From Paenibacillus elgii NBRC 100335 (GTDB lineage Bacteria; Bacillota; Bacilli; Paenibacillales; NBRC-103111), in assembly GCF_004000865.1 (NCBI RefSeq), contig NZ_BIMB01000019.1:1-64000 (forward strand): a DNA stretch of 64,000 nt. Reading direction: 5' to 3'. Numbering within the stretch: the first letter of the stretch is position 1; every line of letters starts with the position of its first letter. The translations under genes and the position numbers were made by a program. The notes beneath the pieces were generated by a model. That model was given only the letters and a program-made list of their open reading frames with translations, did not search any database and was not told the origin of the DNA. Below are positions 35,650-44,624 of the stretch, piece after piece.

Positions 35650-36780
35650 TTATGTAGCGTCGGCGGCGTAGTCCTGCAGCTTGCTTTCCGAGATGCGGCA
35701 GCCGAGCCCCGGACCTTCCGGCAGGACAACTTCGCCTTTGCGAATCGGCCAGTCTCCCTCGACGGCGTCGTCTTTCAGGAACATCGGTCCGTTGAGATCG
35801 ACCGGGTCCGTCAGCTCCAAATAACGGAACAGGTGCGCCGAGGCGACTAGTCCGAGCTTCGACTCCGTCAGCCCTCCGCCGAGCAAACCAAGTCCACTCT
35901 CGCGGGCGATCTCGCCGCACAGCTTGGCGCCGCGGAGGCCGCCCATCTTCGTCAGCTTGATGACGATGATATCGCAAGCTTCGCTGCGCAGAGCCTCCAG
36001 AACGCCGCTTGGCGACCAAACGCTCTCGTCCAGCGCGATCGGGACGGATACTTTGCGGCGCAGCTCGGCGTGACCATGAAGCTGATTAGCCGGCAGCGGC
36101 TGCTCAAGCACGTCAACGCCGATTCGTTCGATGCCTTTGGCCAGTTGAATCGCTTGGGTAAGACGATAAGCCTGATTCGCATCCACGCGGAAAAATAACT
36201 TCGGCGCTTCCTGCTTCACCGCCGCAACGATATCCAGATCGCTCGCCGGATTCAGCCCGATTTTGACATCGACGCCGGTGTAGCCTTCGACCACGGCTTC
36301 CCGCGCTTTGCGTGCGGCTTCCTCCGGACTGTCGGTGCTAATCAGATAAGACAGGCGGACCGGGTGCGAGGAGCCCGACTGCCATAGCGCTGCTACCGGC
36401 AGGCCGTAGCTGCGGGCGATCAGATCGTGAAGCGCGGTATCTACAGCCGCCTTGGCGATCGGCTGGCCCGAGTGAAGGCTGCCTGCGAGCTCGCGGTTCA
36501 TCCTACGGTGAACGCCCGCCAAATCGTCGGCACGCTGCCCGAGCAGCACCGGCCTCAGATAGTTGGTGACGGCGCTACATACGGATTCGGGCGTTTCGTA
36601 GCTCCAGCGGGGACTCGGGCGCGCTTCCCCCCATCCTTCGACGCCGTTGTCTCCCGTGATGCGGACATATACATGCGGCGCTCCGGCGGATACGGCGCCG
36701 ACCGTTCCTTGGGAGATCCGAAACGATTGCTTCATCGGGAGGCGGAGCGGAAATATGTCGATGGCGGAAATGCGGATCAT
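35650..36780 (-). CDS. Enolase-superfamily enzyme, dipeptide epimerase/MLE subgroup
   Basis: 376 residues. The N-terminal capping domain is followed by a barrel with Lys in GVDVKIGLN, metal ligands in FRVDANQAY, LEQPLP and ALDES, and the second base Lys in KLTKMGG. GGGLTESKLGL near the C-terminus resembles the loop of L-Ala-D/L-Glu epimerases. The MLE-subgroup assignment is good; the dipeptide substrate is inferred from the neighbouring M55 peptidase. AGGAGG precedes the ATG. First gene of the operon with M55 and RpiR; divergent from murQ. Confidence 0.85.
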   Translation of the reverse strand: MIRISAIDIFPLRLPMKQSFRISQGTVGAVSAGAPHVYVRITGDNGVEGWGEARPSPRWSYETPESVCSAVTNYLRPVLLGQRADDLAGVHRRMNRELAGSLHSGQPIAKAAVDTALHDLIARSYGLPVAALWQSGSSHPVRLSYLISTDSPEEAARKAREAVVEGYTGVDVKIGLNPASDLDIVAAVKQEAPKLFFRVDANQAYRLTQAIQLAKGIERIGVDVLEQPLPANQLHGHAELRRKVSVPIALDESVWSPSGVLEALRSEACDIIVIKLTKMGGLRGAKLCGEIARESGLGLLGGGLTESKLGLVASAHLFRYLELTDPVDLNGPMFLKDDAVEGDWPIRKGEVVLPEGPGLGCRISESKLQDYAADAT

Positions 36781-36863
36781 GACAGGAACCTCCTAAGTTG
36801 GCGAGTACTAGTTCCATTATACTATACGCAATAGAGATTATCTTCATTTTTTTGAATTAATGA

Positions 36864-36876
36864 GGAGTTTTTCTCC
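36864..36876. promoter_or_regulatory. Candidate RpiR operator, copy 2
   Basis: GGAGTTTTTCTCC lies in the 204-bp gap between the divergent epimerase and murQ operons, just upstream of the murQ -35 region. Same spacing of half-sites as copies 1 and 3. Confidence 0.5.
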
Positions 36877-36884
36877 GAAAAAGG

Positions 36885-36914
36885 TTTACGGAAAGCGTTT
36901 GCTCCTTATATAAT
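36885..36914 (+). promoter_or_regulatory. murQ promoter with cre-like overlap
   Basis: TTTACG (36885-36890) and TATAAT (36909-36914) are 18 nt apart. The spacer starts GAAAGCGTTTGC, which matches the core of a cre site (GAAAGCGTTT at 36891-36900), so carbon repression by CcpA is possible. On the minus strand TATAAT at 36816-36821 may serve the divergent epimerase operon. Confidence 0.6.
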
Positions 36915-36984
36915 GGAATTGATCTCCATACTGAGCTTCATTTAAGGAGCTTTTTTTCAAATTGAACCCGATGGCAGGTGACCT

Positions 36985-37902
36985 ATGAACGTGCACGAGA
37001 CGGACCGGCTCGAAACCGAAACCCGGGACCCGCAAGCTCCCGAGCTGGATTTGATGACAACAGCGGACTTGGTCCGCTATATGAATGAAGCCGACCGCTC
37101 AGTGCCCGGTCATGTCGGAGAAAGTCTGGCCGACATTGTCGCCGCGGTGGACGTCATTGTGGAAGCGATCCGCGACGGCGGCAGGCTGTTCTATGTTGGA
37201 GCGGGAACGAGCGGCAGGCTCGGGCTCCTTGATGCTTACGAATGTCCGCCGACCTTCGGCACTCCGACCGGCCTCGTGCAGGCCGTCATGGCCGGAGGAA
37301 GCGGCATGCTGCAGGCCGACGAATCCGCCGAGGACCGGGCCGAAGGCGGCGCGGAGGATCTTGAAGCCCGCGGGCTTTCACCGCGGGACGTCGTCGTCGG
37401 CATCGCCGCCAGCGGCCGGACGCCTTATGTCGCCGGCGCGCTGCGCTACGCGCGCGAGGTCTGCGCCGCTACCATTGCCGTGAGTTGTGTTCGCGGCTCG
37501 CTAATCGGCGCGCTGGCCGACACCGCAATCGAAGTGCCCGTCGGACCGGAGGTCGTCACCGGCTCCACCCGCTTGAAAGCGGGCACGGCGCAGAAGCTGG
37601 TGCTGAACACGCTCAGCACCGTAACGATGATCCGCCTCGGCAAGGTGTACGGCAATCTGATGGTTGACTTGCAGCCGACGAACGGCAAGCTGCTGCACCG
37701 GGCGCAGCGAATCGTCGAGATGGCGACCGGCGCCAAGCCGGAGGTGGCGGCGCACACGCTGCGGCAGACAGGTGGCGATGTGAAGACCGCCATCGTTGTG
37801 CTGCTTGTTCCATCTCTGGATGCCGGACGGGCAAGCCGTCTGCTTCTACAGGCGGGCGGCAGCGTACGGGAAGCGCTCCGGCTCGCGCGGGAGGAAGCAT
37901 GA
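36985..37902 (+). CDS. murQ: N-acetylmuramic acid 6-phosphate etherase
   Basis: 305 residues. It cleaves the lactyl ether of MurNAc 6-phosphate to GlcNAc 6-phosphate and lactate, the entry of MurNAc into sugar catabolism. The SIS domain has VGAGTSGRLGLLDAYECPPTFGTP with the catalytic Glu86, then GIAASGRTPYVAGAL and TGSTRLKAGTAQKLVLNTLST, the family signature. The C-terminal helical part (about 240-305) is complete. First gene of the operon with a DUF4434 protein and a ROK kinase. No MurNAc phosphotransferase (MurP) is present, so the sugar may enter unphosphorylated and be phosphorylated by the ROK kinase. Confidence 0.95.
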   Translation: MNVHETDRLETETRDPQAPELDLMTTADLVRYMNEADRSVPGHVGESLADIVAAVDVIVEAIRDGGRLFYVGAGTSGRLGLLDAYECPPTFGTPTGLVQAVMAGGSGMLQADESAEDRAEGGAEDLEARGLSPRDVVVGIAASGRTPYVAGALRYAREVCAATIAVSCVRGSLIGALADTAIEVPVGPEVVTGSTRLKAGTAQKLVLNTLSTVTMIRLGKVYGNLMVDLQPTNGKLLHRAQRIVEMATGAKPEVAAHTLRQTGGDVKTAIVVLLVPSLDAGRASRLLLQAGGSVREALRLAREEA

Positions 37903-37977
37903 TCTGCAAGCGGAGCGGTGAGCGTTTTTACGAGGCTATAGAGTCCCCCCTATCTCAAGCAAAGCGAGGAACGGCCG

Positions 37978-38943
37978 ATGAAACCGATCACGGGCACGTG
38001 GTTCGATTTTTACCATTGCAATCCGTATGAAGGCGACACCTGGAATGCGGCGACCCAGCAGTTCACCGCTCACGACTGGGAGCTGAAAATGACGGAAATG
38101 GCGGAAGCCGGGATGGATACCTTCGTCCTGCTCAGCGTCGCGCTGCACGGCAAAGCGTTCTATCCGTCGAAAGTGATGCCTTGGCGCTGGGATACCGTCT
38201 GCCAAGATCCGCTCGAAGCGGTGCTGGCTGCGGGAGACAAGCTGAACGTCTCGCTGTACCTCGGGCTTGGCTTTTTCACAACGCCGATTATGGGCCATTT
38301 GTCGCTCGACGGCGATTATTCCCGTCTGCGCATCGATGTCGCGAAGGAACTGGCGGAGAAATACGGCCACCATCCTTCCTTTGCCGGATGGTACTTCCCG
38401 GTAGAAGCGGCCATTCGCGAATATTTTCCGGACAACTATATCGCGTATGCGAACGATTTGGCCAATCTGTGCCGCAAGTATGGCCCAAGCAAGGTGCTGA
38501 TCGCGCCTTACGGCACCCGCACGGTCAAGGCCGACGACCGCTTCGTCGCGCAGCTTCGTTCGCTGGAGGTCGATTATATCGCCTATCAGGACGAGCTCGG
38601 CGTCAACCGGACCACCCATGAGGAAGCGAAGCGAACGTTCACCTCCTTGCGGGAATCGCATGACCGGGCAGGCAAGCCGCTTTGGGCGGATGTGGAGCTA
38701 TTTCGTTTTCAAGGGAAGGTGCTCTATCCTCCCGCCTTCGAACGGATCGAGCAGCAACTGCAGACCGTATCGCCTTGGGTGGACAAAGTGCTCGGCTATC
38801 AATATCTGGGCATGATGAACAAGCCCGGCAGTCCGGTTCATGCCGGGCATGAATCGTCCGTCAAACTATACGAAGACTATATGGCGTTTCTGGACCGGAA
38901 TGGTCTGCGTACGCCTGGTAAGGAGCGTTCGTCTCATGCGTAA
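37978..38943 (+). CDS. DUF4434-like TIM-barrel protein
   Basis: 321 residues without signal peptide. ITGTWFDFYHCNPYEGDTWNAATQQF, MAEAGMDTFVLLSVAL, SLYLGLGFFT, FAGWYFPVEAAIREYF and VDYIAYQDELGVN are typical of DUF4434, a glycosidase-like barrel. Candidate acids include the Glu of FPVE and of YQDE. It may act inside the cell on an imported amino-sugar glycoside. GAGGAAC precedes the ATG, 75 bp after murQ. Confidence 0.75.
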   Translation: MKPITGTWFDFYHCNPYEGDTWNAATQQFTAHDWELKMTEMAEAGMDTFVLLSVALHGKAFYPSKVMPWRWDTVCQDPLEAVLAAGDKLNVSLYLGLGFFTTPIMGHLSLDGDYSRLRIDVAKELAEKYGHHPSFAGWYFPVEAAIREYFPDNYIAYANDLANLCRKYGPSKVLIAPYGTRTVKADDRFVAQLRSLEVDYIAYQDELGVNRTTHEEAKRTFTSLRESHDRAGKPLWADVELFRFQGKVLYPPAFERIEQQLQTVSPWVDKVLGYQYLGMMNKPGSPVHAGHESSVKLYEDYMAFLDRNGLRTPGKERSSHA

Positions 38944-39895
38944 GGTTGTTTTGGGTATTGATTTGGGCGGCACGAACATCAAAGCGGGAATTGTAAACGA
39001 TAGCGGTGAGGTGCTGAAGCATACGGTTACCCCGACTCACGCCGAGCAAGGACGCGATGCGCTGCTGGGCAGGCTGTGCGCCATTATCGAAGATTTCCGG
39101 GCGCACGCCGCGTCGGCGGGCCTGCTGCCTGCGGGCATCGGCGTCGGCACAGCCGGCTACGTCGAGCCGCTGAGCGGCCGTGTGGCTTATGCCACGCCAA
39201 ACTTGCCGGGCTGGACCGGACTGCAACTGCGCGAAGCCTTGGAGCAGGCTTCCTCCTTGCCGGTCGCCGTGGCGAACGACGCGCACGCGATGGCCGTCGG
39301 CGAAGCCTGGCTTGGAGCTGGGCGTCCGTACCGCGACTTCATCTGCGTCACGCTCGGTACCGGCGTCGGCGGCTCGCGCGTTACCGACGGACGGCCGGAT
39401 TATGGAGGCAGCGGCTTTGCCGGGGGCTTCGGCCATATGGTTATCGCTTGGGGAGGGCAGCCCTGCAACTGCGGCCTGTCCGGCTGCTTCGAGCAGTATG
39501 CCTCGGTAACGGCCCTGTATAGGCTCGCGGTCGAAGCAGGACTGCGCGGCGAAGAGCTGCCGGATGGCGCCAAATCGATTTTTGATTTGGCAGCGGCGGG
39601 ACATCATGCAGCTTCGGCTGTCATCGGGCGATACGCCGAATACACGGCGGTCGGACTCATCAGCCTCGCGCATGTGCTGAATCCGCAGGCGATCGTGCTC
39701 GGCGGAGCCGTCACCGCCCAAGGCGACGCGCTTCTGGGACGAGTCCGCCGGATCGTCCGAGAACGCGCTATGCCGGTATACCGCGACACGCCTATCGTCG
39801 CCGCCGAGCTCGGGAATGCGGCGGGCGTCGCTGGGGCCGCCAAGCTTGCATGGGACCGGCTGAGCGGCAACGGGGGACCGGACGCGGATGTCTAA
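38936..39895 (+). CDS. ROK family sugar kinase
   Basis: 319 residues from the ATG at 38936, which overlaps the previous gene by 8 bp and has AAGGAG upstream. The ATP-binding motif is LGIDLGGTNIKAGIV, the substrate region CVTLGTGVGG with GGFGHMVI, and the zinc motif CNCGLSGCFEQYAS. With murQ and nanE in the same locus, the substrate is likely an N-acetylated hexosamine (MurNAc, GlcNAc or ManNAc) rather than glucose; this is inference. Confidence 0.9.
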   Translation: MRKVVLGIDLGGTNIKAGIVNDSGEVLKHTVTPTHAEQGRDALLGRLCAIIEDFRAHAASAGLLPAGIGVGTAGYVEPLSGRVAYATPNLPGWTGLQLREALEQASSLPVAVANDAHAMAVGEAWLGAGRPYRDFICVTLGTGVGGSRVTDGRPDYGGSGFAGGFGHMVIAWGGQPCNCGLSGCFEQYASVTALYRLAVEAGLRGEELPDGAKSIFDLAAAGHHAASAVIGRYAEYTAVGLISLAHVLNPQAIVLGGAVTAQGDALLGRVRRIVRERAMPVYRDTPIVAAELGNAAGVAGAAKLAWDRLSGNGGPDADV

Positions 39896-39954
39896 GCTAA
39901 GTATGCTTGAGCGAAGAAGACCGGGCCGGAGCCGTTGGACCGCTCCGACGATTC

Positions 39955-40080
39955 ACGATTGGATAAAGAAGGGCAGCACGATTGACCCTACTTCGCTTCG
40001 TTGAAGAAGGGCGTACGATTGATCTACTCCGCTTCGTTGAAGAAGGGTGCACGATTGATCTACTCCGCATGGATGAGTAA
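39955..40080. repeat. Short tandem repeat, about 36-nt unit
   Basis: About three and a half copies of a unit containing GAAGAAGGG, then ACGATTGATCTACTCCGCTTC, with the GAAGAAGGG of two units at 40003 and 40039. The first and last copies are diverged. On the minus strand the repeat reads SRSIVRPSSTKR in frame within a 109-codon frame (39897-40226), but no ribosome site or family supports a gene; on the plus strand each unit has a stop codon. Confidence 0.7.
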
Positions 40081-40461
40081 GGGAGCATTCCCCTCTCATC
40101 CTTTGGAGAAGCCGGAACCGTAGCTTTAGTTTTGAATGAGATGGATCGACTGGCCGACGTAGCGTTTGCAGAAGCTGTATTTCTCAACCATTCTAGTCCC
40201 TTCTGGGTGTTTAAAGGAACTGGCATGCGTTATTCCACCTAAATTGGCTTGCCTAATCGTAATAAGGCACCTGCGATCACTTATCGCCGCCATACTGAAG
40301 GAATATAACTTTTTTCGACACGCTTAAAGCACCTGATTTCCTCTATGCTCTCACAATCGCTCTAACTCTTCCAATAACGCACCCCTGTTCCTTTATTTTC
40401 AGCCTTGGACGGGTCAACTTTTTGTTGGTCCGTTCATGTTCTTTAGGACATGTCCAAGAAA

Positions 40462-40508
40462 ATAAAAAAAAGCGAGCTCCTCCAACTTACGCAGCGAAGA
40501 GGTTCGCT
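40462..40508 (-). terminator. Strong minus-strand terminator
   Basis: On the minus strand GAGCGAACCTC pairs with GAGGAGCTCGCT with small bulges, followed by seven T residues and TATTTT. It should end a transcript coming from the right, but only a short frame of unknown nature (40547-40741) lies there. Confidence 0.75.
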
Positions 40509-40546
40509 CAAATTCGAAATGAGCCATTGTGAGTTGTCTGGCACAG

Positions 40547-40741
40547 TTAACTTGTTTCCGTTAATTTTGACTTGTAACAACTTCTTGCCGTTTCAGCTCG
40601 CAAGCTTCCGCCCTTCTCTTCCCTAAAACATATAGCGCCGATCAAACGGACGATCTTTCTCATTTTTCTTAGTAGCTTCTTAATCACCGAATGAGTTAAA
40701 TTATCTTTTTTATAATTAATATTATTAATAATTCGTCTCAT
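40547..40741 (-). CDS. Small open frame of unknown nature
   Basis: 64 codons: MRRIINNINYKKDNLTHSVIKKLLRKMRKIVRLIG then a Ser/Glu-rich tail. Very basic and AT rich compared with its surroundings. It sits right before the strong terminator, which is the main reason to list it. It could be a tail fragment of a lost mobile-element gene or a leader; no family was recognised. Confidence 0.25.
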   Translation of the reverse strand: MRRIINNINYKKDNLTHSVIKKLLRKMRKIVRLIGAICFREEKGGSLRAETARSCYKSKLTETS

Positions 40742-41043
40742 TAATTATAAGAAAACGACCATGATCTTTCTAAATCAGGCGCTATTGTTCGTTTTCTTAG
40801 CAAACAAAAGCCAAGAAGCTCGCATGCTTTCATGCAAACTATGCAGCAGACCGATCTCCGATAAAAGATCGAACCGTCAGCTTCATCACAAGCCGGTAAT
40901 TGCCATTCACTCGTTAGATCGACTCAATCCAAGCCCTGATTGGAACTCCTATCGCTGAAACCGTTTCGATAACCGACTTGCAACAATGGCCCACACCTTA
41001 TGAGCTCCCTCGCCCCTCCCTCCGCCCCCCCATGCCTCAAAGG

Positions 41044-42611
<1,568 letters not shown>

Positions 42612-42615
<4 letters not shown>

Positions 42616-43355
42616 AGCCCGAACCTCCTTTGCGCTTCCCCGCTTCCGGCCACGGCGGACTTTGCATCCAAACGGCTGTTCACAGCCTCTGCGAAGTGCT
42701 GCGTGATTAACTGGGGACGGGTAATGGCCCCACCGACGACCACGAACGTCGCTCCCGCTTCGATCGCCGCTTCCGCTTCCTCCGCGCTGAAGATACGCCC
42801 CTCCGCGGCAAGCGGAATGGTCAGCCGGGCGGACAACCGCCGGACCAGCTCCAGGTCCGGCTTCTTCGTCTGCGGGCTGTACGGCGTATAGCCGGACAAT
42901 GTCGTGGACACGATGTCGAAGCCAAGCCGCTCGGCGGCGAGCCCCTCCTCTTCTGTGGATACGTCGGCCATCGCAAGCGCTCCCGCTTCGCGAATCCGCT
43001 CAAGCAGCGGAACGACCCGCTCTAGCCGGCTTTCCCGGTTCGTCACATCGAGCGCGACGATATCAGCTCCGGCCGCAAGCACCGCGTCCACATCTTCCAG
43101 CTCGGGGGTAATGTAAATCTCCGAGCCCGGTATATCCCGCTTAAGCAGCCCGATCACGGGCAGCCTTACCGCGGCCTTAATGCTGCGGATATCGTCTACG
43201 CCGTTCGTTCGGATCGCCACCGCTCCTCCGATAACCGCCGCCTTCGCCATGAGGGCCATAATCCCTTCGCCGTACAGCGGCTCTTCCGGAAGCGCCTGGC
43301 ACGATACGATCAACCCGGGCGGCATCGGCAGCCGCTTTGGTCCGATAGATGTCAT
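42612..43355 (-). CDS. nanE: N-acetylmannosamine-6-phosphate 2-epimerase
   Basis: 247 residues from the ATG at 43355, which overlaps the stop of the gene before it (ATGA); the longer frame reading to 43631 is a shadow of that gene. LIVSCQALPEEPLYGEGIMALMAKAAVIGGAVAIRTNG, LPVIGLLKRDIPGSEIYITP, DIVALDVTNR and AEGRIFSAEEAEAAIEAGATFVVVGGAITRP match NanE. It converts ManNAc 6-phosphate to GlcNAc 6-phosphate and thus shares its product with MurQ. Confidence 0.92.
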
Positions 43356-44434
43356 TGGTTTTCCCTCCCGATGCCCCAAGAATCGTCCAGCTTCATCGAG
43401 GCCAAAATACCGGCGAACGTCGCCGCTTTCCGGAACGTCGTGCTGACCGGAGCCAGCTCCGGATCGTGCCGCAAGCCTTTCGGCGCGAACACAGACCATC
43501 CCTCGCGCGATAGTCGGGCGTCCAACTCCTTCAAACGGCCTTCGGCATAATCGCGGGCTTCGGGAAGATGAGCGTAACGGGTGAATGCCAAATCGATCTC
43601 CCACACATTGCTCCAATCCCTGCACCACCACGGCGCTTCGTTGCCGTCATGCGGCCCTTCCTTCATGGCAGCCAGCATCCGGCGCACCGCCGCTTCCGCC
43701 GTCTGCTGCCACTGCCGCTGCAGCTCCTGCGGAAGCAGAGGCAGCGCCGTGGCGGCAAAGGCGACGATAATCCCCTGATAGCTGACGCTGTTGCCCATCG
43801 CAACGCTTCCGTCCCAGTGCTCGATGTAAGGCCACCAATCGGGCTCATGCTTGCCAAACCGCTCAATTAAGTGGCGGAATACGCGGACGGTCTGCTCCAG
43901 CAGGCGGGCGTCCCCGTTCAGCTCGTACGCCCGGGCGAACGTATGCGCCGCGTACATATCCCCGTTAAGCACGTCATGATGCCGTGCATTCGGATTTTTA
44001 TAGACAGCCCCGGGCTTCTCCGCCGCGACTTCCGTAAGCAAATAATGGGCGGAACGGATCAGGCTTTCCTTCGCTTCCGCCGAACCGGCATGACGGTGCA
44101 GCAGATACAGGCTGTTCGCCACCGCACCGATTTCGGCGATGTCGACCGTTTCCGGGTCGCCGCGCTTGACGTAATAGGGCTGGCCGAATGCCCCGTCCGG
44201 CCGCTGCCGCAAGTGCACGTTCGCCGCTAACCCCGAGGCAATGGCAAGTCCCTCTCCTCCATGCAAACGGTAATCCAGGACGAAGAAGGCTGCGACCTGA
44301 CCCGTCGTGCAGCAGCTCGCCAAAGCGCCGAGCTCGTCATCCCGGATGCCGAGGCTGCCGTCCGCCTGTTGTTCCAGCAAATCCGTAAAATAGGTCGTTA
44401 AAGTTCGAACCAAGGATGAAACGATGGAATCCAT
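43352..44434 (-). CDS. Alpha/alpha-barrel-like protein of unknown function
   Basis: 360 residues, almost all helical, no signal peptide. Pieces such as GQVAAFFVLDYRLHGGEGLAIASGLAANVHLRQRPDGAFG, ARHHDVLNGDMYAAHTFARAYEL and PDWWPYIEHWDGSVAMGNSVSYQGIIVAFA recall six-hairpin glycosidases and epimerases (for instance GH88-like or AGE-like folds), without a clear match. GAGGAGAG precedes the ATG. It is first in an operon with NanE, so a hydrolase or epimerase acting on an N-acetylmannosamine compound is a reasonable guess only. Confidence 0.65.
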   Translation of the reverse strand: MDSIVSSLVRTLTTYFTDLLEQQADGSLGIRDDELGALASCCTTGQVAAFFVLDYRLHGGEGLAIASGLAANVHLRQRPDGAFGQPYYVKRGDPETVDIAEIGAVANSLYLLHRHAGSAEAKESLIRSAHYLLTEVAAEKPGAVYKNPNARHHDVLNGDMYAAHTFARAYELNGDARLLEQTVRVFRHLIERFGKHEPDWWPYIEHWDGSVAMGNSVSYQGIIVAFAATALPLLPQELQRQWQQTAEAAVRRMLAAMKEGPHDGNEAPWWCRDWSNVWEIDLAFTRYAHLPEARDYAEGRLKELDARLSREGWSVFAPKGLRHDPELAPVSTTFRKAATFAGILASMKLDDSWGIGRENQ

Positions 44435-44480
44435 GACTCACTCTCCTCTGACTGCATTCTCCATTACTATATCATGAAAT

Positions 44481-44525
44481 GGAGGATTTCTCCTCTTATA
44501 TTTTTGTTTTCTGGAGAAATTTTCC
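44481..44525. promoter_or_regulatory. Candidate RpiR operator, copy 3, with degenerate second copy
   Basis: GGAGGATTTCTCC (44481-44493) follows the GGAG-N5-CTCC pattern; GGAGAAATTTTCC (44513-44525) is a weaker version 32 bp away, about three helical turns. A TATAGT on the minus strand (44466-44471) lies 9 bp from the first copy and may be the -10 box of the nanE operon. Confidence 0.5.
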
Positions 44526-44624
44526 CGCACCTTCCTTGACAGTGCGCATTCAGACAGACTACTCTTAATGTAACCATAGAAATCATAGAGAGAATAACTT
44601 TAGGCCAGCCGGGGGTGCAAGTCC

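Larger units (their letters stand above)
40227..41043. other. Gene-poor region after the ROK operon
   Basis: About 800 bp with AT-rich sequence, a strong minus-strand terminator (40462-40508) and a small minus-strand open frame (40547-40741). Nothing else was recognised. A plus-strand frame at 40761-40958 has no family features. Confidence 0.5.

Noticed and set aside
37936-38661. 241-codon minus-strand frame opposite the DUF4434 gene
   Set aside because: Antisense shadow; the plus-strand protein has coherent family motifs and operon spacing.
39897-40226. Minus-strand 109-codon frame with SRSIV repeats as a gene
   Set aside because: The repeats are a DNA tandem array; no ribosome site or family similarity was seen.
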